DNA of 6,073 nt from Eubacteriales bacterium (GTDB lineage: Bacteria; Bacillota_A; Clostridia; Lachnospirales; Lachnospiraceae), in assembly GCA_030527765.1 (NCBI GenBank), contig JAUNAE010000234.1, positions 1-6,073 on the forward strand, read 5' to 3'. The position numbers were made by a program, and so were the translations under genes. Below are positions 1-6,073 of the stretch, in pieces (position 1 is the first letter of the stretch; each line of letters opens with the position of its first letter). The notes beneath the pieces were generated by a model. The model searched no databases and had not been told where the DNA came from. It saw only the letters and a program-made list of their open reading frames with translations.

Positions 1-724
1 GCAGGAGGTGGATTGTAGTGTGCTGCTTCCTATGGATGGTGCCGCCCTCAAAACCGCGGCGATTTCTGTGAAGCAGGCGAATATTCCCCTGGTGATTTTT
101 GACCGCCAGATTCCGGACTTTGCTCCTTCCGCTACTGTGACGGGAGATAACAGAGGCATCGGTGTCCGAACGGCAGAATATTTTAACAATTATTTTCCAA
201 AGGGATCTACCGTACTGGAACTGATGGGAGATACCTCTACCGTTCCATTTCTGAGATCGGATGGATTTGCAGAGACACTGAACAGTAATTTCCAGCATAT
301 ACAGGTGGGATACACGGACTGGCAGCGGGAGAGAACGAAGACGATGTTCAAGGAGTGGATCCGCAAACAGCCTGCTGAGGTGCGTCGAAGTGTGGGCGGA
401 ATTTATACCCATGATGACGAAATCGCTCTTGGGGTGCTGGATGTTCTGGATGAATACAAGGAGCAGGGGACTATTCAGAAAATGTTTCCGAATCTGAAAG
501 TCATTGCGGGCTCTTCGGATTCCCAGGAAATGTACCAGAGAATTCAGGAGGAAGAGGATTATACGCTGATTTCCCTGAGTTATCTTCCGAATATGATTCG
601 GGAGGCGATCCGGACGGGGGAACATCTCATGAAGGGAGAGCCTTACGAAGAGATGGAAATCATTCCGACGGAACTGGTTACGAAGAAGAATGTAGAAAAC
701 TATATCAAAAAAACTGCGAAATAG
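1..724 (+). CDS. Sugar-binding protein, RbsB-like periplasmic binding protein fold, 5'-truncated
   Basis: C-terminal part of a type I periplasmic binding protein for a sugar-like ligand, expected outside the membrane. The reading frame is open to the left edge (codons Q-E-V at positions 2-10), so the GTG at 8 is an internal Val and not a start; the N-terminus and any signal peptide lie outside. Numbering from the codon at 8, family landmarks are: VDCSVLLPMDG at 1-11 (the V-D-a-i-i-x-P-x-D strand), IPLVIFDR at 26-33 with the ligand-site Asp-Arg pair, GDN at 46-48, RSDGF at 83-87, HDDEIALG at 135-142, and GSSDS at 168-172. The Gln normally found before the last conserved Pro appears to be Tyr192 (SYLP), so ligand preference cannot be copied from RbsB. 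It lies 12 bases before the response regulator, as with binding proteins that work as co-sensors (XylFII with LytS). It could instead be an ABC transporter component whose partners lie upstream. Confidence 0.85.
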   Translation, partial: QEVDCSVLLPMDGAALKTAAISVKQANIPLVIFDRQIPDFAPSATVTGDNRGIGVRTAEYFNNYFPKGSTVLELMGDTSTVPFLRSDGFAETLNSNFQHIQVGYTDWQRERTKTMFKEWIRKQPAEVRRSVGGIYTHDDEIALGVLDVLDEYKEQGTIQKMFPNLKVIAGSSDSQEMYQRIQEEEDYTLISLSYLPNMIREAIRTGEHLMKGEPYEEMEIIPTELVTKKNVENYIKKTAK

Positions 725-736
725 GGGAAGCGTCAA

Positions 737-2320
737 ATGTATCGTTTGGTAATTGTAGATGATGAGCAGACTATACGAAATGGAATGTGCCATTATATTG
801 ACTGGAACAGTCTGGGATTTGAAGTTGTGGCGGATTTTGAAGATGGCAAAGAAACGCTGGAATATATCAAGGATCACCCGGTGGATGTTATTATGACGGA
901 TATTGAGATGGCAGAGGTGACGGGAATCGAACTTGCCCGGCACGTCTGGGAAAACCATCTTCCGCAAAAGGTTGTGATTCTCAGCGGTTATCGGGAGTTT
1001 GAGTACGCCCGAAAAGCCATCGAATATAATGTGGAGCATTATCTTCTGAAGCCCATCCGTCTGGATGAGCTGAACGAGGTTTTTGGCAAGATCAAAGGGG
1101 AACTGGATAAGCAGCAGAAGGAGAAACAGGAGAAATCCAACCGGGAAAAGGAACTCCAGGAGATTCTTCCGGAACTTCAGGAGCAGTTCTGGACCGCCCT
1201 TCTTGTAGGTGGTCTGCCGTATAATGAGAAGGTTCTTCACAAGAAAGCCCTTCTTGGACTGGATTTTGATGCGGATCTTCCATGTGCTGTTGTGAATGTT
1301 CAGATGGAGATTCAGGAATCCGCGAGTCAGAATTATTATCAGCAGAGAGACAACCGTTATAACCTCTTGAACAATATTTTTGCCTCCGGCAGCCGGGAGT
1401 TTCAGTTCTATCCGGTTTATATTTCCGCAGATACCCTGAAAGTTGTGGTGACAAACAATGAGCCGATTCAGAGGGAGGATTTTGAGAAGCGGCTTGGAGC
1501 AGTGCTTGAGGAGAAGAAGAATGCGGTGGCAGTTCTTCTGACACTCAAAATCGAAATGCAGGTGGAGGATATTTTTGCCAATCTTTCGGAGATGGCGAAA
1601 AAGTGTTCCACGCTGCAGATGCATGTGAAAGAAGAGTCCGGGGAAAAAGTGCTCTTAGAATCTCAGGATCAGGAACGTCTTCAGCAGAAATACCGCCTTG
1701 TTATGGAACTGATCGATGACAGTGATTTTGAAGGTCTGGAGGAAATTATCGAGAATCTGTTTTTTGAATTCCGAAAATTCCCATTGTCCGTTCTCCAGAA
1801 GATTCTTGTGGATCTTTTTTCCATGTTGTCCAGAAAATTCATGAAAATGGGAGATGACCTGTGGAAGGCAGTGTCCGGCCGGGTGGATTACCAGCGGATT
1901 CTGAAGGCGGCGGATGTGGCTGAGGAGAAGAAAGTCTGTCTGGAAATGATGCAGGAGATCAACCAGATCGTGAAAGGACATCAGAATCAGGTTTCCAGAA
2001 ATGTCATCGACCGCACCGTTATATATATGAAGGAACACTTCGGGGAGGACATCAGTCTGGAGGTGCTGGCGGATTCTTATTATCTGAATCCGACGTACTT
2101 CAGCCGCATGTTCCGACAGTATATGGGAGTGACTTTTACAGACTATCTTGTGGAACTGAGAATGAAGGAAGCGAAGAGACTGCTCCTTCTTGGAAAATTC
2201 AAAGTGTATGAGGTCAGTCAGAAGGTAGGTTACAAGAGTGATAAATATTTCTGCAGGGTATTCAAACAGTACACCGGCCAGTCACCTACAGAATTCTGCC
2301 AGACCAGGAAACAGATATGA
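737..2320 (+). CDS. Response regulator, YesN type: receiver domain plus AraC-family DNA-binding domain
   Basis: Cytoplasmic transcription factor (527 aa) expected to be phosphorylated by the kinase encoded next to it and to control sugar uptake or glycan-use genes. The receiver domain covers about residues 1-120: acidic pair D8-D9 in LVIVDDE, phosphoacceptor D55 in VIMTDIEM, switch Ser83 in ILSGY, and Lys105 in YLLKP. The Pro usually found four residues after the phospho-Asp is Ala59. Residues about 118-147 are Lys/Glu/Gln-rich and probably a coiled coil. Residues 148-420 form the poorly conserved YesN-type middle region. The AraC/XylS domain is at about 421-527 with two helix-turn-helix units, including LEVLADSYYLNPTYFSRMF and VSQKVGYKSDKYFCRVFKQY, and the typical G-x-S-P-x-x-F ending (GQSPTEF). 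The ATG at 737 is preceded by AGGGGAAG (723-730) with 6-base spacing. The stop overlaps the kinase start. Its target promoter is not visible in the window. Confidence 0.95.
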   Translation: MYRLVIVDDEQTIRNGMCHYIDWNSLGFEVVADFEDGKETLEYIKDHPVDVIMTDIEMAEVTGIELARHVWENHLPQKVVILSGYREFEYARKAIEYNVEHYLLKPIRLDELNEVFGKIKGELDKQQKEKQEKSNREKELQEILPELQEQFWTALLVGGLPYNEKVLHKKALLGLDFDADLPCAVVNVQMEIQESASQNYYQQRDNRYNLLNNIFASGSREFQFYPVYISADTLKVVVTNNEPIQREDFEKRLGAVLEEKKNAVAVLLTLKIEMQVEDIFANLSEMAKKCSTLQMHVKEESGEKVLLESQDQERLQQKYRLVMELIDDSDFEGLEEIIENLFFEFRKFPLSVLQKILVDLFSMLSRKFMKMGDDLWKAVSGRVDYQRILKAADVAEEKKVCLEMMQEINQIVKGHQNQVSRNVIDRTVIYMKEHFGEDISLEVLADSYYLNPTYFSRMFRQYMGVTFTDYLVELRMKEAKRLLLLGKFKVYEVSQKVGYKSDKYFCRVFKQYTGQSPTEFCQTRKQI

Positions 2321-4113
2321 AAAAGAAAAGAAAAGCAGCTCTGTTTGAGCTGTTAAGTGATTATCGTTTTAATAGTATTCTGATCAAAAATCTCATCGTT
2401 ATTTTTCTTGTGTTTCTGTGCAGTTTCGTGGGAATCACTTCCCTTGTTTCTGTGAAAATGCAGGATGTTCTTCGAAAAGAAGTGCGGATGATGAGCCGAA
2501 ATAGTCTGAATCAGACCAAAGAGCATATGGATACTCTGATCAACGAGGTGGTGCAGATTTCCGCACAGCTGACTTTGGATGATGACATTATGTTCTTTCT
2601 GCTTCCGGATCAGGAGGGCAACCTGAATGCAGGAGCCACCGCCGGGGCAAAAGAACGGATTCAGTCCTATGGAGGGATTTTTGATTATATTGATTCCATC
2701 TACGTCTATGCCAACAAGACAAGATACGTGGTATCCGGAGACGGGGGAGGCAAACTTTCGGCCTTTCAGGATCGTTCCTGGTATGAGAATTTCACCGAGC
2801 GGGTGTACGAGCCTGCGAGAATGATCAGCCGTCTGAAATATGACAGCTATCCGATGGTTCTCAGCTATCTTCAGCCCGTTCGCCTGACCCAGATGCAGTT
2901 TCTTGGTGGAATTATTATCAATATTGATGTAGATAAGCTGTATGAGCAGATTGCCACGGAAAACTTCGACACCTTCTATGTGGTGGATGATCGGGACAAC
3001 ATTTTGTTCAGCAATGACCAGAGCTGCGTCATGAAAAAATGGAGCGATCTGGACTATACGGAGATCACCGAGCGGAAGGGCGCTTACGACACCATTCGAA
3101 AAGACGGGGAGGAAATGATTCTCTCAAGTGTTCATTCTTCAGGGTTTGACTGGAGATATGTGGTTACAGTGCCGATGGCTCAGTATCAGCAGTATCAGAA
3201 TGACGTCTGGATGTTCTTCATCGTAATCTATCTTCTGATTTTTGTCATTGCCATTGTGGCGGCGGTGTCCGTTTCGGTATACAGCTACAGTCCGGTGCAG
3301 TACATACTGAACCTTTTGAAGAATCCGGATCTTTTTGACCCGGATGAGAGCTGGGATCAGGGACTTCGCCAGGATGAGGTGAAAGAGATTACCGGAAACA
3401 TTGTCCGAAACTTCTATTCCAGCAAGCAGCTGCAGAAGGAACTGGAAGATTATCTGAATATTATTAACAATGCACAGATTACAGCACTCCAGGCACAAAT
3501 CAGCCCGCACTTCCTCTTTAATACACTGGAAAATCTCCGATGGAAGGCCATGGAACTGAGCGGGGGAGACAATGAGGTTGCCGGTATTATTCTGAATCTG
3601 TCGGAAATGCTCCGAATCAGTCTGGACAACAGCAGACAGGTCATTTCTCTTCGGGATGAGATGAACAATGCGAAGCTTTATGTGGAAATTCTGAAGTTAC
3701 GATACGGAGATAAAGTTCATGTAGAGTGGGATATCCCGGAGAATCTTTATAACTGTCAGATTGTGAAGGTGACGCTGCAGCCGTTGATTGAGAATGCCGT
3801 ATATCACGGCATCAAACCGAAGCGGGGCAAAGGTCTGATTCAGGTATCCGGAAGGATCGAAGGAGAACGGCTGCTGATCGAGGTTCGGGACGATGGTGTC
3901 GGAATGTCTCCGGAAGAAGTGGAAGCGCTGAACAACGATCTGAAGGAGATGTATGTGATGAAGCCGGGACATATCGGCGTTCGAAATGTAGGACAGCGTC
4001 TGAAGCTGATTCTCGGAGAAAATGCGGATATCCGAATGGAAAGCAGTCAGGGTGAGGGAGCCGTTGTCAAAATGAACCTGCCTCTGTACCCTGTCGGGGA
4101 GAATATAGAATGA
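2317..4113 (+). CDS. Membrane sensor histidine kinase, YesM/LytS type (HPK7-like)
   Basis: Inner-membrane sensor kinase (598 aa) and presumed partner of the upstream response regulator. Membrane segment 1 is at about residues 21-46, followed by an extracellular sensor region of about 250 residues (48-297, probably dCache-like), then membrane segment 2 at about 298-322. A divergent HAMP-like linker (323-367) and a helical stretch (368-395) lead to the His-kinase motif ALQAQISPHFLFNTLENL with phospho-acceptor His398. The ATPase domain keeps its boxes: QPLIENAVYHGI with Asn493, DDGVGM at 525-530, GHIGVRNVGQRL at 551-562, and a final G-x-G-x-x-V strand near 579-585. The enzyme therefore looks catalytically complete. 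The start ATG overlaps the regulator stop by 4 bases (ATGA), with AGGAA at 2306-2310 six bases upstream, implying translational coupling. The ligand is unknown; it may be sensed directly or through either neighbouring binding protein. Confidence 0.95.
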   Translation: MKKKRKAALFELLSDYRFNSILIKNLIVIFLVFLCSFVGITSLVSVKMQDVLRKEVRMMSRNSLNQTKEHMDTLINEVVQISAQLTLDDDIMFFLLPDQEGNLNAGATAGAKERIQSYGGIFDYIDSIYVYANKTRYVVSGDGGGKLSAFQDRSWYENFTERVYEPARMISRLKYDSYPMVLSYLQPVRLTQMQFLGGIIINIDVDKLYEQIATENFDTFYVVDDRDNILFSNDQSCVMKKWSDLDYTEITERKGAYDTIRKDGEEMILSSVHSSGFDWRYVVTVPMAQYQQYQNDVWMFFIVIYLLIFVIAIVAAVSVSVYSYSPVQYILNLLKNPDLFDPDESWDQGLRQDEVKEITGNIVRNFYSSKQLQKELEDYLNIINNAQITALQAQISPHFLFNTLENLRWKAMELSGGDNEVAGIILNLSEMLRISLDNSRQVISLRDEMNNAKLYVEILKLRYGDKVHVEWDIPENLYNCQIVKVTLQPLIENAVYHGIKPKRGKGLIQVSGRIEGERLLIEVRDDGVGMSPEEVEALNNDLKEMYVMKPGHIGVRNVGQRLKLILGENADIRMESSQGEGAVVKMNLPLYPVGENIE

Positions 4114-5651
4114 GTGGAAGAAGATGGGTGATCATAACACTTGCCACGATTGTTATGATTATTGTCGTCAGTGCATTTCTTTTCCAGGGCTTCCTGCACA
4201 ACGATGCGGAGGTCGTTTCGGAAAACACAGAAGAGACCATTTCTCTGAAGTGGATGGTGTACGGGCAGAAATATCAGGCCTCGGATTATGTGCTCGAGGT
4301 CTTTAACGAAAAGCTTCAGGAGTATCTTCCGGGAGTTTATCTGGAACTGGAGATTGTGAACAAATCCGATTACCAGTCCAGATGGGATATGAAAATGGCT
4401 TCTGCAGAGAAGCTGGATCTTGCATGGTTCGGAAATGATGTGCTGAATTACACGGAGGAAGTGAAGAAGGGAAATCTCATGGCACTGGATTATCTTCTGA
4501 AATCTGACGGACAGGAGTTTCTGGAGTATGTAGATAAGAATCTATGGGAACTGGAGAAACGAGACGGAAATATTTACGGCATTCCGGTGTATGGACCTCT
4601 TTACCGGGCAAATCATACCCTCGTCGTGAACAAAAATGTTATGAACCGTTTCGGAAACATGGATGAGATTGTGGAGACAAACCAGAAGAGCCACTATACC
4701 ACGAAGGAGTGCTATGAGGTGATGGAGGAGTTTCTCGAAGGTGCCAAAAATCACAGAGCCCTCGGAACCGGTGTCTCTTATCAGAGTCTCAGAACGCTGG
4801 CGGATAAGGGGTTCGAAGGAATTTACGGTGTGAACTCTCCTTTTGTCATTAAGATCTATGACAAAAAACTGCGGGTTTATAATAAGTATGAACTGGATTC
4901 CTGGAGAGACTATTTCGAAACCATGTCCGACTGGTATCACAGAGGATATATTCAGGAAAATGTGGCCAGTCTCTTGGACCCTTCCAGTGAGGATGGTAAG
5001 CTGAAGGGAAGCGTCCTCTATGTGGAGGATTACGGTGAGAAGGGAACCGTAGCCCAGGAGATTAAGCCGGAATACGAGGTTCTCAGAGGAGATTTGGACG
5101 GTTACGATTATATCAGTTATGACGGATGCCGGAATTCCATTGTTCTTCCGAAGACATGCAGTCATCCGGAAGAGGCGATGAAACTTGTGCGTCTTCTGTT
5201 TTCCGATGAGGGAAAAGATCTCTACCGTCTTCTTACCAACGGTATCGAGAAGCAGCATTACATCGTGACGGACAAGAATCTCGTTGCCCGCATGTCGGAT
5301 AATGGCAATGGGTATCTCTATCAGCTTCCGGCAAATGCTGTGGGAAATCTTGTTCAGAATTATGAGACTGCAGAGGGTGAATTTGAGTTTCTGATTCAGA
5401 AAAATGAGGAAGCTATGAGATCTCCTTTGGAAGGATTCGATCTGGACGTGCGAATGATTTCTCTGGATATGGAGCGAGTGAACATTGTTGTGAACAAGTA
5501 TCGGGAGATTCTTAGCCAGGGAACATCCGAAGACTGGGAAAGCCTGTACAAGGAATTCTGTTCGGAGATGAAACTTGCCGGATCCGACAATATTATAGAA
5601 GAAATTCAGATGCAGCTGGATGAGTTTCAACAGAAAAAAGAACAGAGTTGA
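4110..5651 (+). CDS. Extracellular solute-binding protein with DUF3502-like C-terminus, membrane-anchored
   Basis: Type II solute-binding protein (513 aa) resembling the LipO/DUF3502 group of Firmicute carbohydrate-binding proteins. Residues 6-28 form a hydrophobic segment after a short positive N-terminus (MSGRR). There is no lipobox Cys in the first 190 residues, so the protein is probably held by an uncleaved anchor or, less likely, cut by signal peptidase I. Family landmarks: ISLKWMVYG (45-52), RWDMKMASAEKLDLAW (91-106), GNIYGIPVYG (153-162), LLTNGIEKQHY (374-384). The C-terminal DUF3502-like part, about 428-507, contains SPLEGFDLD (438-446) and closes with LAGSDNIIEEIQMQLDEF. The start is set by the ATGA overlap with the kinase stop and GGGGAGA at 4096-4102, 7 bases upstream. 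No permease or ATPase follows; a terminator does. It may feed ligand information to the kinase or serve a transporter encoded elsewhere. The specificity is not readable. Confidence 0.88.
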   Translation: MSGRRWVIITLATIVMIIVVSAFLFQGFLHNDAEVVSENTEETISLKWMVYGQKYQASDYVLEVFNEKLQEYLPGVYLELEIVNKSDYQSRWDMKMASAEKLDLAWFGNDVLNYTEEVKKGNLMALDYLLKSDGQEFLEYVDKNLWELEKRDGNIYGIPVYGPLYRANHTLVVNKNVMNRFGNMDEIVETNQKSHYTTKECYEVMEEFLEGAKNHRALGTGVSYQSLRTLADKGFEGIYGVNSPFVIKIYDKKLRVYNKYELDSWRDYFETMSDWYHRGYIQENVASLLDPSSEDGKLKGSVLYVEDYGEKGTVAQEIKPEYEVLRGDLDGYDYISYDGCRNSIVLPKTCSHPEEAMKLVRLLFSDEGKDLYRLLTNGIEKQHYIVTDKNLVARMSDNGNGYLYQLPANAVGNLVQNYETAEGEFEFLIQKNEEAMRSPLEGFDLDVRMISLDMERVNIVVNKYREILSQGTSEDWESLYKEFCSEMKLAGSDNIIEEIQMQLDEFQQKKEQS

Positions 5652-5655
5652 GTAG

Positions 5656-5707
5656 ATATTAAAGAGAAATATTAAAGAGCGATATTAAAGAGTAATATGA
5701 TAAAGTG
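5656..5707. repeat. 13-base tandem repeat, about four copies
   Basis: Starts 5 bases after the operon's last stop codon. ATATTAAAGAG occurs at 5656, 5669 and 5682, exactly 13 bases apart, with varying two-base ends (AA, CG, TA). A degenerate fourth copy, ATATGATAAAG, starts at 5695 in the same phase. The stretch is AT-rich and lies in the 3' untranslated region before the terminator. The function is unknown. Slippage in AT-rich intergenic DNA is the simplest explanation. Confidence 0.9.
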
Positions 5708-5751
5708 CCAGTGGAATATGAACTGGTAAGATGCAAAGTATGTGCAAATGG

Positions 5752-5787
5752 AAGATCTTCTGCCCTGCGGGGTGGGGGATCTTTTTT
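5752..5787 (+). terminator. Rho-independent terminator of the four-gene operon
   Basis: The arm AAGATCTTCTGCCC (5752-5765) can pair fully with GGGTGGGGGATCTT (5770-5783) across a TGCG loop, giving 14 consecutive pairs of which four are G-U. A run of six T (5782-5787) follows, partly overlapping the stem base. The four G-U pairs become C-A mismatches on the opposite strand and there is no T-run on that side, so the element should work only for + strand transcripts. It sits about 100 bases after the last stop codon, so the transcript has a 3' untranslated region containing the 13-base repeats. Confidence 0.9.
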
Positions 5788-5839
5788 AGTGAAAATTGAG
5801 AGGGGCTTCATAGCATAAATACACTTATCTGGGAGTTAT

Positions 5840-6073
5840 TATGCCCCGGAGAGAAGAAATGCACATGGGGTGATAGGAATGCAAGAACAATTATGCCCTG
5901 GAGGCAAGAAATCCGCCTGAGGTGAAACAAGCTAGAGGACTATTATGCCCTGGAGAGAAGAAATGCACATGGGATGAAATGAAAGCAAGAATCAGTATGC
6001 TCTGGAAGTAAGAAACGCGCAAGGTGTGAAAGGGAAGCAAGAAACAGTATGCCCCGGAGGCAAGAAATTCCCC
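5840..6073. repeat. 52-base-period tandem repeat array, continuing past the window edge
   Basis: Units begin with TATGC at 5840, 5892, 5944, 5996 and 6048: four complete units of exactly 52 bases and a fifth cut off after 26. Invariant parts are TATGC (columns 1-5), GGA (9-11), AAGAAA (15-20) and, in the complete units, TGA (32-34); GCAAGAA recurs near columns 42-48 in three of four. Units 1 and 3 share AGAGAAGAAATGCACATGGG, while units 2 and 5 share GGCAAGAAAT, hinting at an alternating higher-order pattern. The + strand is purine-rich, about seven bases in ten in units 1 and 3. There are no unique spacers, so it is not a CRISPR array. About 13 bases just before 5840 (5827-5839) resemble the end of unit 2 and may be the remnant of an earlier unit. 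The function is unknown. Confidence 0.93.

Noticed and set aside
8..10. GTG as the true start of the first gene
   Set aside because: The frame is open upstream to the edge, and the Val belongs to the conserved V-D-x-x-x-x-x-P-x-D strand in the interior of the fold. The gene is truncated by the window instead. The upstream GGAGG is coincidental.
3181..3198. Perfect 9-base tandem duplication CAGTATCAG encoding QYQQYQ just before membrane segment 2 of the kinase
   Set aside because: In frame and short, in a variable juxtamembrane stretch. A minor duplication with no clear functional meaning.
4542..5630. A 362-codon open frame on the minus strand opposite the DUF3502-like binding protein
   Set aside because: It lies entirely antisense to a well-supported gene with clear family motifs. 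Its translation shows no recognisable domain, and the openness follows from the codon use of the real gene. The same applies to the shorter minus-strand frames at 1092-1544, 1655-2038, 3139-3510, 3450-3668, 3697-3972 and 5396-5590.
5697..5729. Short ORF ATG...TAA (MIKCQWNMNW) between the 13-base repeat and the terminator
   Set aside because: Ten codons, no strong ribosome binding site, overlaps the repeat, and has no family resemblance.
5796..5825. Possible promoter TTGAGA - 18 bases - TACACT just before the 52-base array
   Set aside because: The -35 is a 5/6 match but the -10 is only 4/6 and the spacing is long. Such matches are common by chance in AT-rich intergenic DNA. A mapped transcript start near 5832 would revive it.
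5891..6073. Minus-strand frame open from the window's right edge down to a TAA at 5891-5893 (60 sense codons), and a second one stopping at 5943-5945
   Set aside because: The minus strand of the repeat array is pyrimidine-rich, which removes stop codons by chance in more than one frame. The 52-base period also changes the frame every unit, so no repeated peptide is kept. The 3' end of a gene overlapping the array cannot be fully excluded without the sequence to the right.
5840..6073. CRISPR array
   Set aside because: Conservation runs across the whole 52-base unit in blocks. There is no constant repeat alternating with unique spacers, and no cas gene is present.

Overview
The window looks like chromosomal DNA from a gut-type Firmicute, most likely a Lachnospiraceae-like clostridium. 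This is an inference from moderate GC, strong AGGGGAAG/GGGGAG-type ribosome binding sites, tight packing on one strand, and the protein families present. The species cannot be named from the sequence alone.

Positions 1-5651 hold four genes on the + strand that read as one operon. The first is cut by the window's left edge: the C-terminal part of a sugar-binding protein of the RbsB/periplasmic-binding-protein type I fold. After a 12-base gap comes a YesN-type response regulator (receiver plus AraC helix-turn-helix). It overlaps by 4 bases (ATGA) a YesM/LytS-type membrane sensor kinase. That kinase overlaps by 4 bases (ATGA) a type II solute-binding protein with a DUF3502-like C-terminus. The layout is an extracellular-nutrient sensing module: a two-component system flanked by two binding proteins of unrelated folds. 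The best described precedent is XylFII-LytS-YesN of Clostridium beijerinckii, in which a binding protein docks on the kinase sensor domain. No ABC permease or ATPase lies in the window, and the last binding protein has no lipobox cysteine. A sensory or accessory role for one or both binding proteins is therefore plausible but unproven.

Positions 5652-6073 contain no convincing gene. In order they hold a 13-base tandem repeat (about four copies), a strong one-directional intrinsic terminator (5752-5787) that ends the operon, and a 52-base-period tandem repeat array starting at 5840. The array has four complete units and a fifth cut by the right edge. The units are diverged in sequence, but their spacing is exactly 52 bases each time. 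This array is the least explained feature in the window. The protein-coding part is a familiar system type with some informative oddities.
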